Source of the DNA: Vibrio diazotrophicus
GTDB taxonomy: Bacteria; Pseudomonadota; Gammaproteobacteria; Enterobacterales; Vibrionaceae
Assembly: GCF_038452265.1 (NCBI RefSeq)
Contig: NZ_CP151842.1
Coordinates: 3,038,001-3,102,000, forward strand
DNA length: 64,000 nt
Direction: 5' to 3'
The notes below the pieces were generated by a model. The model did no database searches, was not told the origin of the DNA, and saw nothing but the letters and a program-made list of their open reading frames with translations. Positions 41,380-49,532 of the stretch are shown here, in pieces. A program made the position numbers and the translations under genes. Numbering within the stretch: position 1 is the stretch's first letter; every line of letters begins with the position of its first letter.

Positions 41380-42416
41380 TTCCTATCTCAGAGCGGCTTA
41401 AAATAGTCACACTTGTTGATGAAGCTGTACGTAAAGGGGCAACAAAGACAAAGGCTTGTTCCACCGTTGGGTTATCAATACGAACGTTCCAGCGTTGGAC
41501 ACGGAACTCTGCCGAAATCACAAGTGATATGCGTCAGCATCCTCGGCAGCACGAGCCTCATAATAAGCTATCAGAAGCCGAAAGGCAGCAGATATTAGAT
41601 ATCTGCAATACACCAGAGTATGCCGATTTACCTCCGAATATCATCGTTCCAATGTTGGCTGATGAAGGCATTTACATTGCCTCAGAGTCCACATTTTATC
41701 GTGTATTAAAAGCAAACAACCAGCTAGGTAAGCGAACTCGTAACCAAGCTGGCACAAGTCCTTCTCGACCAAAGGTTCAAAAAGCCTGCAAACCAAATCA
41801 GGTATGGAGCTGGGATATCAGTTATCTGCCATCGAAAATACGAGGGAAGCACTATTACCTCTATTTGATAATGGATATCTTCAGTAGAAAAGTAGTAGGT
41901 GCAGAAGTGTATGATCAAGAGCTAGGCGAATATGCAGCGGAGTTACTCCAAAGAACAACATGGCGGGAAAAGTGTGTGCAAGGCAACATTACTTTGCATT
42001 CTGACAACGGTGCTCCTATGAGAAGTTACACCATGCTTGCAAAGATGTATGACCTTGGGATTGCAAGCTCTTACTCTAGGCCAAGAGTAAGCAATGACAA
42101 CCCATACTCTGAGTCGTTGTTCAAAACAATAAAGTATTGTCCTTCATGGCCAATGGATGGGTTTTCTTCCATTGAAGACGCTCGGTGTTGGGTTGGTCAT
42201 TTTGTTGATTGGTATAACAATGAGCATAAACACAGTGGCATAAAGTATGTAACACCTCAGCAGAGGCATTGCGGGGAGGATAATGAAATTCTCCGACAGC
42301 GTATGCAAGTCTACCGACGTGCTCAATTGACTCATCCAGGCAGATGGAGTCGGCAAACGAGAGACTGGAGTTATATCGATGAGGTGTACTTGAACCCTGA
42401 AAAGTGTGCAGCGTAA
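41379..42416 (+). CDS. IS3-like element OrfB, rve transposase (-1 frame of OrfA)
   Basis: Recognisable OrfB sequence begins IPISERLKIVTLVDEAVRKG at 41379, the last base of the orfA stop, without an ATG; the first ATG in frame is at 41529. OrfB is probably made as an OrfAB fusion by -1 frameshifting near the orfA end, the usual IS3 mode, although no classic slippery heptamer is evident. The catalytic core shows WSWDISYLPS, LHSDNGAPM and SYSESLFKTIKY (DDE), so it looks intact. Confidence 0.8.
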   Translation: MPISERLKIVTLVDEAVRKGATKTKACSTVGLSIRTFQRWTRNSAEITSDMRQHPRQHEPHNKLSEAERQQILDICNTPEYADLPPNIIVPMLADEGIYIASESTFYRVLKANNQLGKRTRNQAGTSPSRPKVQKACKPNQVWSWDISYLPSKIRGKHYYLYLIMDIFSRKVVGAEVYDQELGEYAAELLQRTTWREKCVQGNITLHSDNGAPMRSYTMLAKMYDLGIASSYSRPRVSNDNPYSESLFKTIKYCPSWPMDGFSSIEDARCWVGHFVDWYNNEHKHSGIKYVTPQQRHCGEDNEILRQRMQVYRRAQLTHPGRWSRQTRDWSYIDEVYLNPEKCAA

Positions 42417-42502
42417 TCATTCACGTTACTAAATTGTAAAAAAGACGACAACTTGCTTGAAAAATAGCGGAAATGACTGATCGGAATGCTCCGAAATATG
42501 CA

Positions 42503-42509
42503 CTACAAG
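42503..42509 (+). repeat. target-site duplication, right copy (CTACAAG)
   Basis: This is the second copy of CTACAAG flanking the IS3-like element; the IS630 transposase frame resumes here. Confidence 0.75.
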
Positions 42510-43221
42510 CAACCGAAAGGCGTACCACACAAGTTTGATGAAGCACAACAGCAAGCATTTATAGAGGCTTATGAAGCGTTAAAGGCAAGCTGTGGCAAGG
42601 ATAAATCGATAGTCTTTATCGACGCAGTTCACCCAACACTATCAACAAAAATATCTCATGGCTGGATACGAACTGGTCAGGATAAAGTGATTGAAACAAC
42701 GGGTAATCGTAGCCGATTGAACATTATTGGCGCACTGAACTTGTCGGATATTGGAGCAACCATTGTTCACAACGATGAGAGCATTAACAGTGAATCGATT
42801 GTTCGCTTTTTCTGTGAGTTAAGAAAGAGTTATCCCTTAGCCCATAAGCTTCATATCATCTTGGATGGTGCGGGATATCACCGCAGTGACTTAGTCAAAA
42901 ATGCGGCGTTTGTCCTGAATATTGAACTGCATTATCTTCCACCTTACAGTCCAAACCTCAACCCAATCGAACGGCTATGGAAAGTAATGAATGAGAAGTC
43001 GAGGAACAACGTTTACTTCAAAAGAAAACGGGACTTCAAGGCGGCAATAGACCAATTTTTTGCAGTGACTCTTCCAGAGATCGCAGGCTCTTTGACATCT
43101 CGAATTAATGATAATTTTCAGGTTCTCAAGCCAGCATCTTCAAGTTGATTCGGTATATATGCGTAAGATGGTTATAGGTGTATTGTGAGGCATGCCTGAA
43201 TGAGTTTATAAACGCTCTATA

Positions 43222-43264
43222 CCTCCCCTTTTCAAGGGGAGGATAGGTGGGTTTTCCTCCACTA
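43222..43264 (+). repeat. palindromic hairpin-tail repeat R1
   Basis: CCTCCCC-TTTTCAA-GGGGAGG (43222-43242) is followed by a G/T-rich tail ATAGGTGGGTTTTCCTCCACT. It is related to the two repeats on the other side of the DUF559 gene. It is not a terminator for a known upstream gene. Confidence 0.7.
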
Positions 43265-43283
43265 AACGTAAAAGAGTTACAAT

Positions 43284-43640
43284 TCAGTCACCGACCTCAC
43301 TCAAAATCAAATCAACCACACTATCTAAATCCGACATAACCTGAGAATTAGTTACCCGTAACACTTTCAACCCTAAAGAAATCATACATTCATCCCGAAT
43401 TTCATCACTTTCTTTTGCTGAATTGGTGAAATGGCTATCTCCATCAATTTCAACAATCAATTTCTTCTTCGGACAATAGAAATCAACAATATATCGACCT
43501 ATACCATGTTGACGTCGAAACTTAACACCTAAGTGATTATTACGAATACGGAACCACAATCGTTTTTCAGGTTCCGTCATGCTTGTTCTCAAACTCTGGC
43601 GAAGCTTTTTATATTGCGGAACATTAAAGATATTATTCAT
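43284..43640 (-). CDS. DUF559 (Vsr-like) endonuclease-domain protein
   Basis: This 118-aa protein covers a full DUF559 domain, a PD-(D/E)XK fold related to very-short-patch repair endonucleases. Expected active-site parts are GRYIVDFYCPKKKLIVEIDGDSHF (Asp in VDFY, Glu-x-Asp in VEIDGD), with the N-terminal basic LRTSMTEPEKRLWFRIRNNHLGVKFRRQH. There is no methyltransferase or other partner nearby. It is bracketed by C/T-rich palindromic repeats on both sides, so it may belong to a mobile or repeat-associated unit rather than to the host operons. Confidence 0.85.
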   Translation of the reverse strand: MNNIFNVPQYKKLRQSLRTSMTEPEKRLWFRIRNNHLGVKFRRQHGIGRYIVDFYCPKKKLIVEIDGDSHFTNSAKESDEIRDECMISLGLKVLRVTNSQVMSDLDSVVDLILSEVGD

Positions 43641-43658
43641 GACAAATTGCTCTTAGTT

Positions 43659-43701
43659 CTCCCCCTCAGATGAGGGGGAGTTAGAGGGGGTTGTTTCCAC
43701 G
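43659..43701 (+). repeat. palindromic hairpin-tail repeat R2
   Basis: CTCCCCCTCA-GA-TGAGGGGGAG (43659-43680) is followed by TTAGAGGGGGTTGTTTCCACG. The last 15 nt (43687-43701) are perfectly inverted at 43736-43750 in R3. It lies 18 nt upstream of the DUF559 start. Confidence 0.75.
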
Positions 43702-43735
43702 ATACTTATTAATAATTGCAATATTTATTAAGTTC

Positions 43736-43777
43736 CGTGGAAACAACCCCACCCAACCTCCCCTTCAAAAGGGGAGG
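43736..43777 (-). repeat. palindromic hairpin-tail repeat R3, inverted to R2
   Basis: On the minus strand this reads CCTCCCC-N7-GGGGAGG (43757-43777) followed by TTGGGTGGGGTTGTTTCCACG. It has the same hairpin-tail plan as R1 and R2. R2 and R3 form a head-to-head pair around a 34-bp AT-rich spacer. It ends 7 nt from the rjg stop. Confidence 0.75.
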
Positions 43778-43784
43778 TGTTTCA

Positions 43785-45089
43785 TCACTCCACTACCTCA
43801 TACCCTTTACTACGTAATAACTCAGCAAAAGCGAGCTTAGATTTAGACTCTCCGTGAATGAGATGAATCTGCTTAGGTTTGTTTGGTATACCTTCAACAA
43901 ACTTTAGTAAGTCATCACTATCCGCATGAGCAGAATAGCCTGACATAGTATGAATATGAGCGTTTACTGACACTTCCTCTTCATCAATCCAAACTGTTTT
44001 GTTTCCCTGTTGGATACACTTACCTAGCGTCCCCTCAGCCTGGAAGCCTGCAAATATCACATCGGTTCTTTCATCAGGCAAAAGAGCTTTGAGATAATCC
44101 ATAATTCTCCCGCCTTCGCACATGCCAGAGGCAGCTACCACAATCGCAGGTTCTCCTGTTGAAACCAGACGATTCACCAGTTCCTGATGCGCTTGATGGT
44201 CGCCAACCGTAATACATTGTTCAAACGCGAGTGGATGGCGATGCATTTTCAGACGTTGTTTAGCTTCCTCACCCCAAAGACTTCTGAATTTTTGATAAGA
44301 CAAGGTGACCTTTTGCGCCATGGGTGAATCAAGAATGATAGGCAGTTTAGAATCGAGTTGGTGTTCATGAATCAATTGCTCGATATCGAATAACAACTCT
44401 TGAGTTCGACCGACACTAAACGCGGGAATAAGGATTGTGCCACCATCAGACAAAGAACGATCGATGATCTCTTTTAGTTTCTGAGACCTGTGCTCTACCC
44501 CTTCATGTTTGGCATCACCGTAAGTCGTTTCAATTACCAGATAGTCTGCTTTTTTAGGAGAAACCGGATCTGGCAATAACGGTGTGTTACTTGGACCTAA
44601 ATCGCCAGAAAACACTACGAGTTCCTGATTTGGCAATTCCACTTCTAAATATGCAGATCCTAATATATGACCAGCCGGATTAAATCGGCATCGGAAAGTA
44701 TCGACATCAATCCAGCGATAATAATCCACCGGATGAAGCAGACGAATGATCGCTTCAATGATTGGCTTTCGAGCTTCTAACGTTAGGCCTTGCTGAATTT
44801 TCAGCCCATCATCAAGCATTAACGGTACTAACTCTGCCGTCGCTTTGGTGCAGTAAATGGGTTTATCAAACTCCTGAGTGATGAGCCAAGGCAAGCGTCC
44901 GATATGGTCAATATGAGCGTGAGTAAGCACTAACGCTTTCACGTTATCTAAAGGAAATGGTTCGGTAAGTTGCTGCGCATCCGCGCCTTGAAACATACCG
45001 CAATCAATAAGAATCGAACGGTCACCAAACACGAGTTCGTGACAAGAACCTGTGACTGTGTTTTTACCGCCGTGATGGATGAGTTGCAT
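43785..45089 (-). CDS. rjg: metallo-beta-lactamase/beta-CASP RNA nuclease Rjg
   Basis: This 434-aa metallo-hydrolase belongs to the CPSF73/YSH1-like (RNA-specificity) family. The Zn site is HAHIDHIG (His57, His59, Asp61, His62), with further ligands in GHILGSAY, FSGDLG and the C-terminal IHTMSGYSAHADSDDLL; the beta-CASP and RMMBL regions are present, ending QIHLIHGES. The ATG at 45089 has AGGGAG 8 nt upstream, preferred to a GTG at 45098. In Vibrio cholerae, rjg marks the right border of the O-antigen locus; here too it lies between housekeeping genes and the polysaccharide cluster. Confidence 0.88.
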   Translation of the reverse strand: MQLIHHGGKNTVTGSCHELVFGDRSILIDCGMFQGADAQQLTEPFPLDNVKALVLTHAHIDHIGRLPWLITQEFDKPIYCTKATAELVPLMLDDGLKIQQGLTLEARKPIIEAIIRLLHPVDYYRWIDVDTFRCRFNPAGHILGSAYLEVELPNQELVVFSGDLGPSNTPLLPDPVSPKKADYLVIETTYGDAKHEGVEHRSQKLKEIIDRSLSDGGTILIPAFSVGRTQELLFDIEQLIHEHQLDSKLPIILDSPMAQKVTLSYQKFRSLWGEEAKQRLKMHRHPLAFEQCITVGDHQAHQELVNRLVSTGEPAIVVAASGMCEGGRIMDYLKALLPDERTDVIFAGFQAEGTLGKCIQQGNKTVWIDEEEVSVNAHIHTMSGYSAHADSDDLLKFVEGIPNKPKQIHLIHGESKSKLAFAELLRSKGYEVVE

Positions 45090-45435
45090 TGCCAGCACTC
45101 CCTATCTTTGTCTTTAATATCAGAGTAATACTCAAGACAAAAATAGGAAGATTAGCATAGTGAAGTTGCGGAGGAAGTCGAGTTAAACTCGATCTCCAGA
45201 TCCTTTACCTGTCGCTGTTTGGATTAAATAAGTGAAATAGTTCTTCATTGGCATAATAAATTTAGATAAAAACATTCACTTCGAGTAAACAAAAATGATC
45301 TATGAGTTTTACCAAGAGCATAAACGTATCTACTATGCTAAAGTGGTTATTAATACAACAAAATACCTTAATGCTAAATTGAAAACCTCAATATCTTTGA
45401 TATTCAACCTAATCCTTTATACCAACACAAATTTT
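45090..45435. other. intergenic region between ugd and rjg
   Basis: These 346 nt carry no gene. The DNA is AT-rich and contains the short dyad CTCGAT/GAGTTTAAACTC near 45180-45200. An rjg promoter must lie on the minus strand but none stands out. Confidence 0.4.
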
Positions 45436-45479
45436 GCCTAAAAATGCCCAACCTTTTTAAAAAGGTAGTAATGGGTATT
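45436..45479 (-). terminator. terminator after ugd
   Basis: The nested stem AATGCCCA/TGGGTATT (one G-T pair) around ACCTTTTTAAAAAGGT is followed on the minus strand by TTTTTAGG. It ends the ugd transcript. Confidence 0.7.
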
Positions 45480-45497
45480 TATTCAACCACTTCAGCT

Positions 45498-46664
45498 TTA
45501 GTCGGAACCGAAAAGATCACGAGTGTAAACTTTATCTGCGACATCGGAAAGTTCTTGCGTCATTCGGTTGGAGACAATCACGTCAGACTTAGCCTTAAAC
45601 TCCTCAAGATTTCGCATAACTTCTGAATGGAAGAACTCATCTTCTTGGAGTACAGGTTCATAAACGATAACCGTAATCCCCTTCGCTTTAAGACGCTTCA
45701 TAATGCCTTGAATAGAAGAAGCACGGAAATTATCAGACCCAGATTTCATAATTAAACGATAAATACCAACTACTGAAGGGTTACGCTTTAAAATCGAGTC
45801 TGCAATAAAATCTTTTCTAGTACGGTTTGCATCAACTATCGCAGAAACAATATTGTTAGGAACATCCTGATAATTAGCTAGTAGCTGCTTAGTGTCTTTA
45901 GGTAAACAGTAGCCACCATAACCAAACGAAGGGTTATTATAATGGCTACCAATTCTAGGGTCTAACCCTACCCCTTGGATAATCTGGCGCGAATCCAAAC
46001 CATGTGCTTCGGCATAGGAATCAAGCTCGTTAAAATAAGCAACACGCATAGCTAGGTAAGTATTTGAGAACAACTTAATTGCTTCAGCCTCAGTCGAGTT
46101 TGTCAGTAGCACGTCAATATTCTCTTTTACAGCCCCTTCAACCAACAGACTGGCGAACTCCTGGGCTCGTTCACTTTGCTCGCCTACAATAATACGTGAT
46201 GGATGCAAATTGTCATAAAGGGCCCTTCCTTCTCTCAGAAATTCGGGAGAGAAAAGTAAGTTCTCACAGCTAAGCTCTTTTTTTATACGTTCAGTATAGC
46301 CAACCGGAATTGTTGACTTAATCACCATTATAGCTCGAGGGTTAATAGCCATAACATCATTAATAACTGACTCGACCGAAGACGTATTAAAGTAGTTAGT
46401 CTCGGGGTCATAATCAGTTGGTGTAGCAATTACAACAAATTGTGCATCTTGGTAAGCAAGTTTCTTATCAGTCGTTGCAACAAAATTGAGTAATTTACTT
46501 GATAAAAAATCTTCAATTTCAGCGTCAACAATAGGAGAGATTTTTTGGTTAAGGAGCTCAACTTTTTTTTCAATAACGTCTAACGCAACCACTTGGTGAT
46601 TTTGCGCTAGTAACATTGCATTGGAAAGGCCAACATACCCTGTACCCGCTACAGCAATCTTCAC
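45498..46664 (-). CDS. ugd: UDP-glucose 6-dehydrogenase
   Basis: This 388-aa cytosolic enzyme oxidises UDP-glucose to UDP-glucuronate with two NAD+, giving a precursor of capsule uronic acids. The N-terminal Rossmann motif is AVAGTGYVGLSNAMLLA; the catalytic cysteine is Cys253 in GYGGYCLPKDTKQL; the C-terminal UDP-binding domain contains YRLIMKSGSDNFRASS. It lies apart from the main cluster, separated by 850 nt of decayed mobile DNA, but on the same strand. It is commonly the last gene of Vibrio capsule loci. Confidence 0.95.
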   Translation of the reverse strand: MKIAVAGTGYVGLSNAMLLAQNHQVVALDVIEKKVELLNQKISPIVDAEIEDFLSSKLLNFVATTDKKLAYQDAQFVVIATPTDYDPETNYFNTSSVESVINDVMAINPRAIMVIKSTIPVGYTERIKKELSCENLLFSPEFLREGRALYDNLHPSRIIVGEQSERAQEFASLLVEGAVKENIDVLLTNSTEAEAIKLFSNTYLAMRVAYFNELDSYAEAHGLDSRQIIQGVGLDPRIGSHYNNPSFGYGGYCLPKDTKQLLANYQDVPNNIVSAIVDANRTRKDFIADSILKRNPSVVGIYRLIMKSGSDNFRASSIQGIMKRLKAKGITVIVYEPVLQEDEFFHSEVMRNLEEFKAKSDVIVSNRMTQELSDVADKVYTRDLFGSD

Positions 46665-46922
46665 AACTTACTCCATTTAACACTCACTTATGTGAGATAT
46701 AGACTCATTATATCGAGTTATTACTGCTTCGAAACAATGATATTGAACGATTAGATTAACAAGCTCAGCTGAATATCATTAAACTGTGCTAGATGCATAA
46801 AGTACCACACAATGCAGACCAAACAAAAAACCTAGACCGCTGTATCAGTGATTTAATTCACCTAGTATTTATAGAATGATATCGAGCAATAGTAGCGCAT
46901 TGACCGGCCACCCACCTACTAA
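46665..46922. other. non-coding DNA upstream of ugd
   Basis: AT-rich DNA between ugd and the group II intron remnant. The ugd promoter must be here or further upstream. No frame and no clear repeat is seen. Confidence 0.4.
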
Positions 46923-46956
46923 GAATCGTACATACGTATTTTCCCGCATACGGCGC
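46923..46956 (-). ncRNA. decayed group II intron domain V remnant
   Basis: On the minus strand a 34-nt segment reads GCGCCGTATGCGGGAAAA then TACGTATGTACGATTC. This has the size and outer-stem pattern (GCCGTA ... TACG-TTC) of group II intron domain V with a GAAA-type loop. Several pairs are lost, so it is a fossil. Flanking DNA has no reverse transcriptase frame. Recognition rests on memory of the domain V consensus. Confidence 0.4.
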
Positions 46957-47134
46957 AAGCCTTTATCGACTAGCGGATGTGATTCATAAGCCGAGCGAAT
47001 AAACTAACTTATTTAAGGTTGGCCCGGCAGGTCTTTGATTTTAACCTATCGAACATGATCCTAGCGGAGAGCTAGAGGTAATGTCGAATTGATGCACGTT
47101 GAATACCGACGAGTAAAAAGGCTCTGAGAGTATA

Positions 47135-47350
47135 TTACTTAATGACTTCAATAACCTTGTGCTTGTCATCAACGATCATAACTTTTGGCTAATAGTAATT
47201 TTCAGAGCTTCAGCTTCCATTTTGTCATGTGTAAAACGTTGCAGCCAAGATCTCATGCTTTTGGCAAAGCTCCCGCTTGGGGATAGCAGCTTCCGCATCT
47301 TTTAAAATGGCAATGATTTGTTATTCATTGAATTACTTTTTCATATTCAT
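47135..47350 (-). pseudogene. decayed IS3-family OrfA remnant
   Basis: The minus strand from ATG at 47350 reads MNMKK*FNE*QIIAILKDAEAAIPKRELCQKHEILAATFYT followed by more stops. This matches the common IS3 OrfA pattern (FSEEQIIGILKEAEAG, RELCRKHGISDATFY). At least five in-frame stops are present, so it is non-functional. No OrfB remains. Confidence 0.7.
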
Positions 47351-47515
47351 CATATCCTTGATTGGATAAACATTACTAGTGTGTAGACTGGACTAGATTA
47401 AGGGGAACAATTCAAGATGAGAAGTCAATCTGGGCTAAAAATCTAGCTCAGATTAACCTGACAGGCACCGAGTCAAAAATGGATAACGGTCATATTACGT
47501 CTACTTTAGCTCACT

Positions 47516-49450
47516 CTAATGAACTATATCTGGATAGCTATCATTTTTATGAAGCTGCTGCCAAACTAGATCGCCGATACCATCGGTAGGATTAAAATCT
47601 GCAGGCGCTTCAAGTAACAACTTACGTATCTTATCATGATCAAAGTTATGGCATGCTTTATCTAATTCTTCTAAAAGCTTAACATACTGCTCTAAAGGAA
47701 GGAAAATTTCATTTGCCGTCATAATTTGCGAGTGAGCAGTTTCACCGACATTGTCGCCAATAAGTAACTCTTCGAAGAGCTTCTCTCCAGGACGAAGACC
47801 TGAAAACTCAATGGCTATATCTCCATAAGGGTTACTTTCATCTTTTACATCCAAGCCCGAAAGATGAATTAAATTGACCGCCAAATCTGTAATTCTTACT
47901 GGCTCCCCCATATCAAGAACAAACACATCCCCACCTTTGCCCATTGCACCGGCTTGTATAACTAACTGTGCAGCTTCTGGGATCGTCATAAAATAACGGA
48001 TTATATCAGGATGAGTCACCGTAACTGGTCCACCACTCGCGATTTGTTTCTTAAACAATGGAATTACTGAGCCGGAAGATCCAAGAACATTCCCAAACCG
48101 AACCATACAAAAACGAGTACCACGCTCTTTTGCATTCTCTTGCTCAGCCAATGCTTGTAGAGCTAGCTCTGCCATGCGCTTGGTGGTTCCCATTACATTG
48201 GTAGGTCGAACGGCTTTATCCGTAGAAATAAGAACGAAAGACTCAACTTTAGCTTCTATCGCTGCTTTAGCTGAGTAGTAGGTACCAAACACGTTATTTC
48301 TAACCCCTTCCACAACATTGTATTCAACCAAGGGAACATGTTTATACGCAGCAGCATGATATACAGTCTGGACAGCGAAACTCTTCATTGTAGTAGCAAG
48401 ACGATTTATTCTCTGAACCGAACCTAGCAAAGGAACAATTTCTACATTGAGGGCTTCATTCTCTATCAGAGTTGCAAGTTCACTATCGATTTGGTATAGG
48501 CTAGGTTCAGATAACTCAAAAAGGATTAAAACTTTAGGCTTTTGTCTAATAATTTGACGACATAGTTCAGAACCAATAGACCCCCCCGCTCCAGTGACCA
48601 TAACGACTTTGTCTTTGATATTTGCTTCAATCAGAGCTTGCTGAGGAGCAACAGAATCTCTACCAAGTAAATCTTCTATTTGAACATCTTTTAACTCATC
48701 AATTTTGGCTTTTCCTTCAACAATATCTTTCATATCAGGAACAGTTAAAACTTCTGCTGAAAGGTGTACTAGAGAATCTAGAATCTCTTTTCGACGAGCC
48801 CTTGAAGCACTTGGTACAGCAAGTAAGATTTGACGCACGGAGTGCTTCTCAATTAGAAATTCAGCTCTACTAATACTTTTAACTTTGAGGCCCATAATAA
48901 TGGTATTGTAGAGCGTTTTATCTTCGTCAATAAAACCTATAACCTTATGTGTATCAGAAGACCGGAGCGCTAATGCGAGTTGCCTGCCAGCCGATCCAGC
49001 TCCGTAAATCAGTACATTTTTCATTCCTTTACTGTTAGTTTGAGAAACCAAAACCCTGACAATTAAACGTGAGCCACCACATAGCAAGCATAAAAATGAA
49101 CCGTAAATAATAGGTACTGAGCGTGGTACTGGTGCACCAAAGTAGAATGCTAAAACTGAAATGGAAACTGCTGAAATAATAGTACCGATACTAACCACAG
49201 CCAAAGCGTGGAATGTAAGATAGCGCAGAATAGCCCTATATAAACCCAAACGTGTGAAAGTGACAATGGTGATAATCAACGTCCCAAGCAACACATATTG
49301 GTTCAGGACATTTTCAAGAGACGCTATATGACCGACTCGAGCCCAGTACGCAGCATAAAATGATGCAACGATAAAAATGGTATCAATAACAACGCTAATC
49401 AGACGCTTATTGAAGCGGGATATCTTCCAGAGATTATTAAACTTAGCCAT
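47516..49450 (-). CDS. membrane-bound UDP-sugar 4,6-dehydratase/epimerase, WbpM family
   Basis: This 644-aa enzyme has four N-terminal membrane segments (about 17-125), a first Rossmann-like domain (VLIYGAGSAGRQLALAL), and a catalytic SDR domain from about residue 285 with VMVTGAGGSIGSELCRQ, YHAAAYKHVPLVE, STDKAVRPTNVMGTTKR and LRPGEKLFEEL. The MxxxK replacing YxxxK is typical of WbpM/FlaA1/CapD long dehydratases, which act on UDP-GlcNAc to make 4-keto-6-deoxy sugars. It is the last gene of the run that begins with the GT2 gene and lies 82 nt after the sugar-phosphate transferase. Confidence 0.92.
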   Translation of the reverse strand: MAKFNNLWKISRFNKRLISVVIDTIFIVASFYAAYWARVGHIASLENVLNQYVLLGTLIITIVTFTRLGLYRAILRYLTFHALAVVSIGTIISAVSISVLAFYFGAPVPRSVPIIYGSFLCLLCGGSRLIVRVLVSQTNSKGMKNVLIYGAGSAGRQLALALRSSDTHKVIGFIDEDKTLYNTIIMGLKVKSISRAEFLIEKHSVRQILLAVPSASRARRKEILDSLVHLSAEVLTVPDMKDIVEGKAKIDELKDVQIEDLLGRDSVAPQQALIEANIKDKVVMVTGAGGSIGSELCRQIIRQKPKVLILFELSEPSLYQIDSELATLIENEALNVEIVPLLGSVQRINRLATTMKSFAVQTVYHAAAYKHVPLVEYNVVEGVRNNVFGTYYSAKAAIEAKVESFVLISTDKAVRPTNVMGTTKRMAELALQALAEQENAKERGTRFCMVRFGNVLGSSGSVIPLFKKQIASGGPVTVTHPDIIRYFMTIPEAAQLVIQAGAMGKGGDVFVLDMGEPVRITDLAVNLIHLSGLDVKDESNPYGDIAIEFSGLRPGEKLFEELLIGDNVGETAHSQIMTANEIFLPLEQYVKLLEELDKACHNFDHDKIRKLLLEAPADFNPTDGIGDLVWQQLHKNDSYPDIVH

Positions 49451-49532
49451 ACTATCTACATAAATTAGAAATACCTTATATTACATAAGGCGTAAAAGAA
49501 AATTACTCTGAAAACTAATAATGTTAAACGTA

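Larger units (their letters stand above)
40788..42502 (+). mobile_element. IS3-like insertion sequence with rve transposase
   Basis: This 1715-bp element starts TGCGTATTTCGG and ends with the inverted CCGAAATATGCA; imperfect terminal repeats extend about 33 nt (L: TGCGTATTTCGG, R: TGCATATTTCGG, then ATT-CGATC-TC-TTTCC in both). It has TG...CA ends, two overlapping frames (orfA, orfB) and a DDE rve domain as in IS3-type elements. The 7-bp target duplication CTACAAG is longer than the usual 3-5 bp of IS3. It inserted into the IS630 transposase gene. Confidence 0.85.
40395..43148 (+). pseudogene. IS630-type transposase, split by an IS3-like element
   Basis: The N-terminal part (40395-40787) carries helix-turn-helix DNA-binding segments (MKITLTPQQKLQLEQMH, SQTMISQALRIHESTVARHL) and ends in GFSYK. 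The C-terminal part resumes after the insert at 42510 with QPKGVPHKF and holds the DDE triad: IVFIDAVHP, HIILDGAGYH, NLNPIERLWKVMN. Joining the halves at the 7-bp duplication CTACAAG restores the frame exactly (GFSYKQPKG). The split copy cannot make a full transposase unless the insert is excised. Confidence 0.85.
40337..43155 (+). mobile_element. IS630-type insertion sequence, itself interrupted
   Basis: The ends are TACC...TTGAAGATGCT at the left (from 40337) and the inverted counterpart at the right (to 43155), flanked by a TA duplication (40335-40336 and 43156-43157), the hallmark of IS630/Tc1 insertion. Inside is a DDE transposase gene split by a second element at 40788-42502. Without that insert the element is about 1.1 kb. 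The left end replaces the last codons of the glycosylase gene. Confidence 0.8.

Noticed and set aside
43222..43777. CRISPR-like reading of the three palindromes near the DUF559 gene.
   Set aside because: Only three copies in mixed orientation with unequal spacing and a gene between them; no cas genes.
45444..45626. Plus-strand frame across the ugd terminator and the ugd 3' end.
   Set aside because: Antisense to ugd and overlapping its terminator; no ribosome site and no family.
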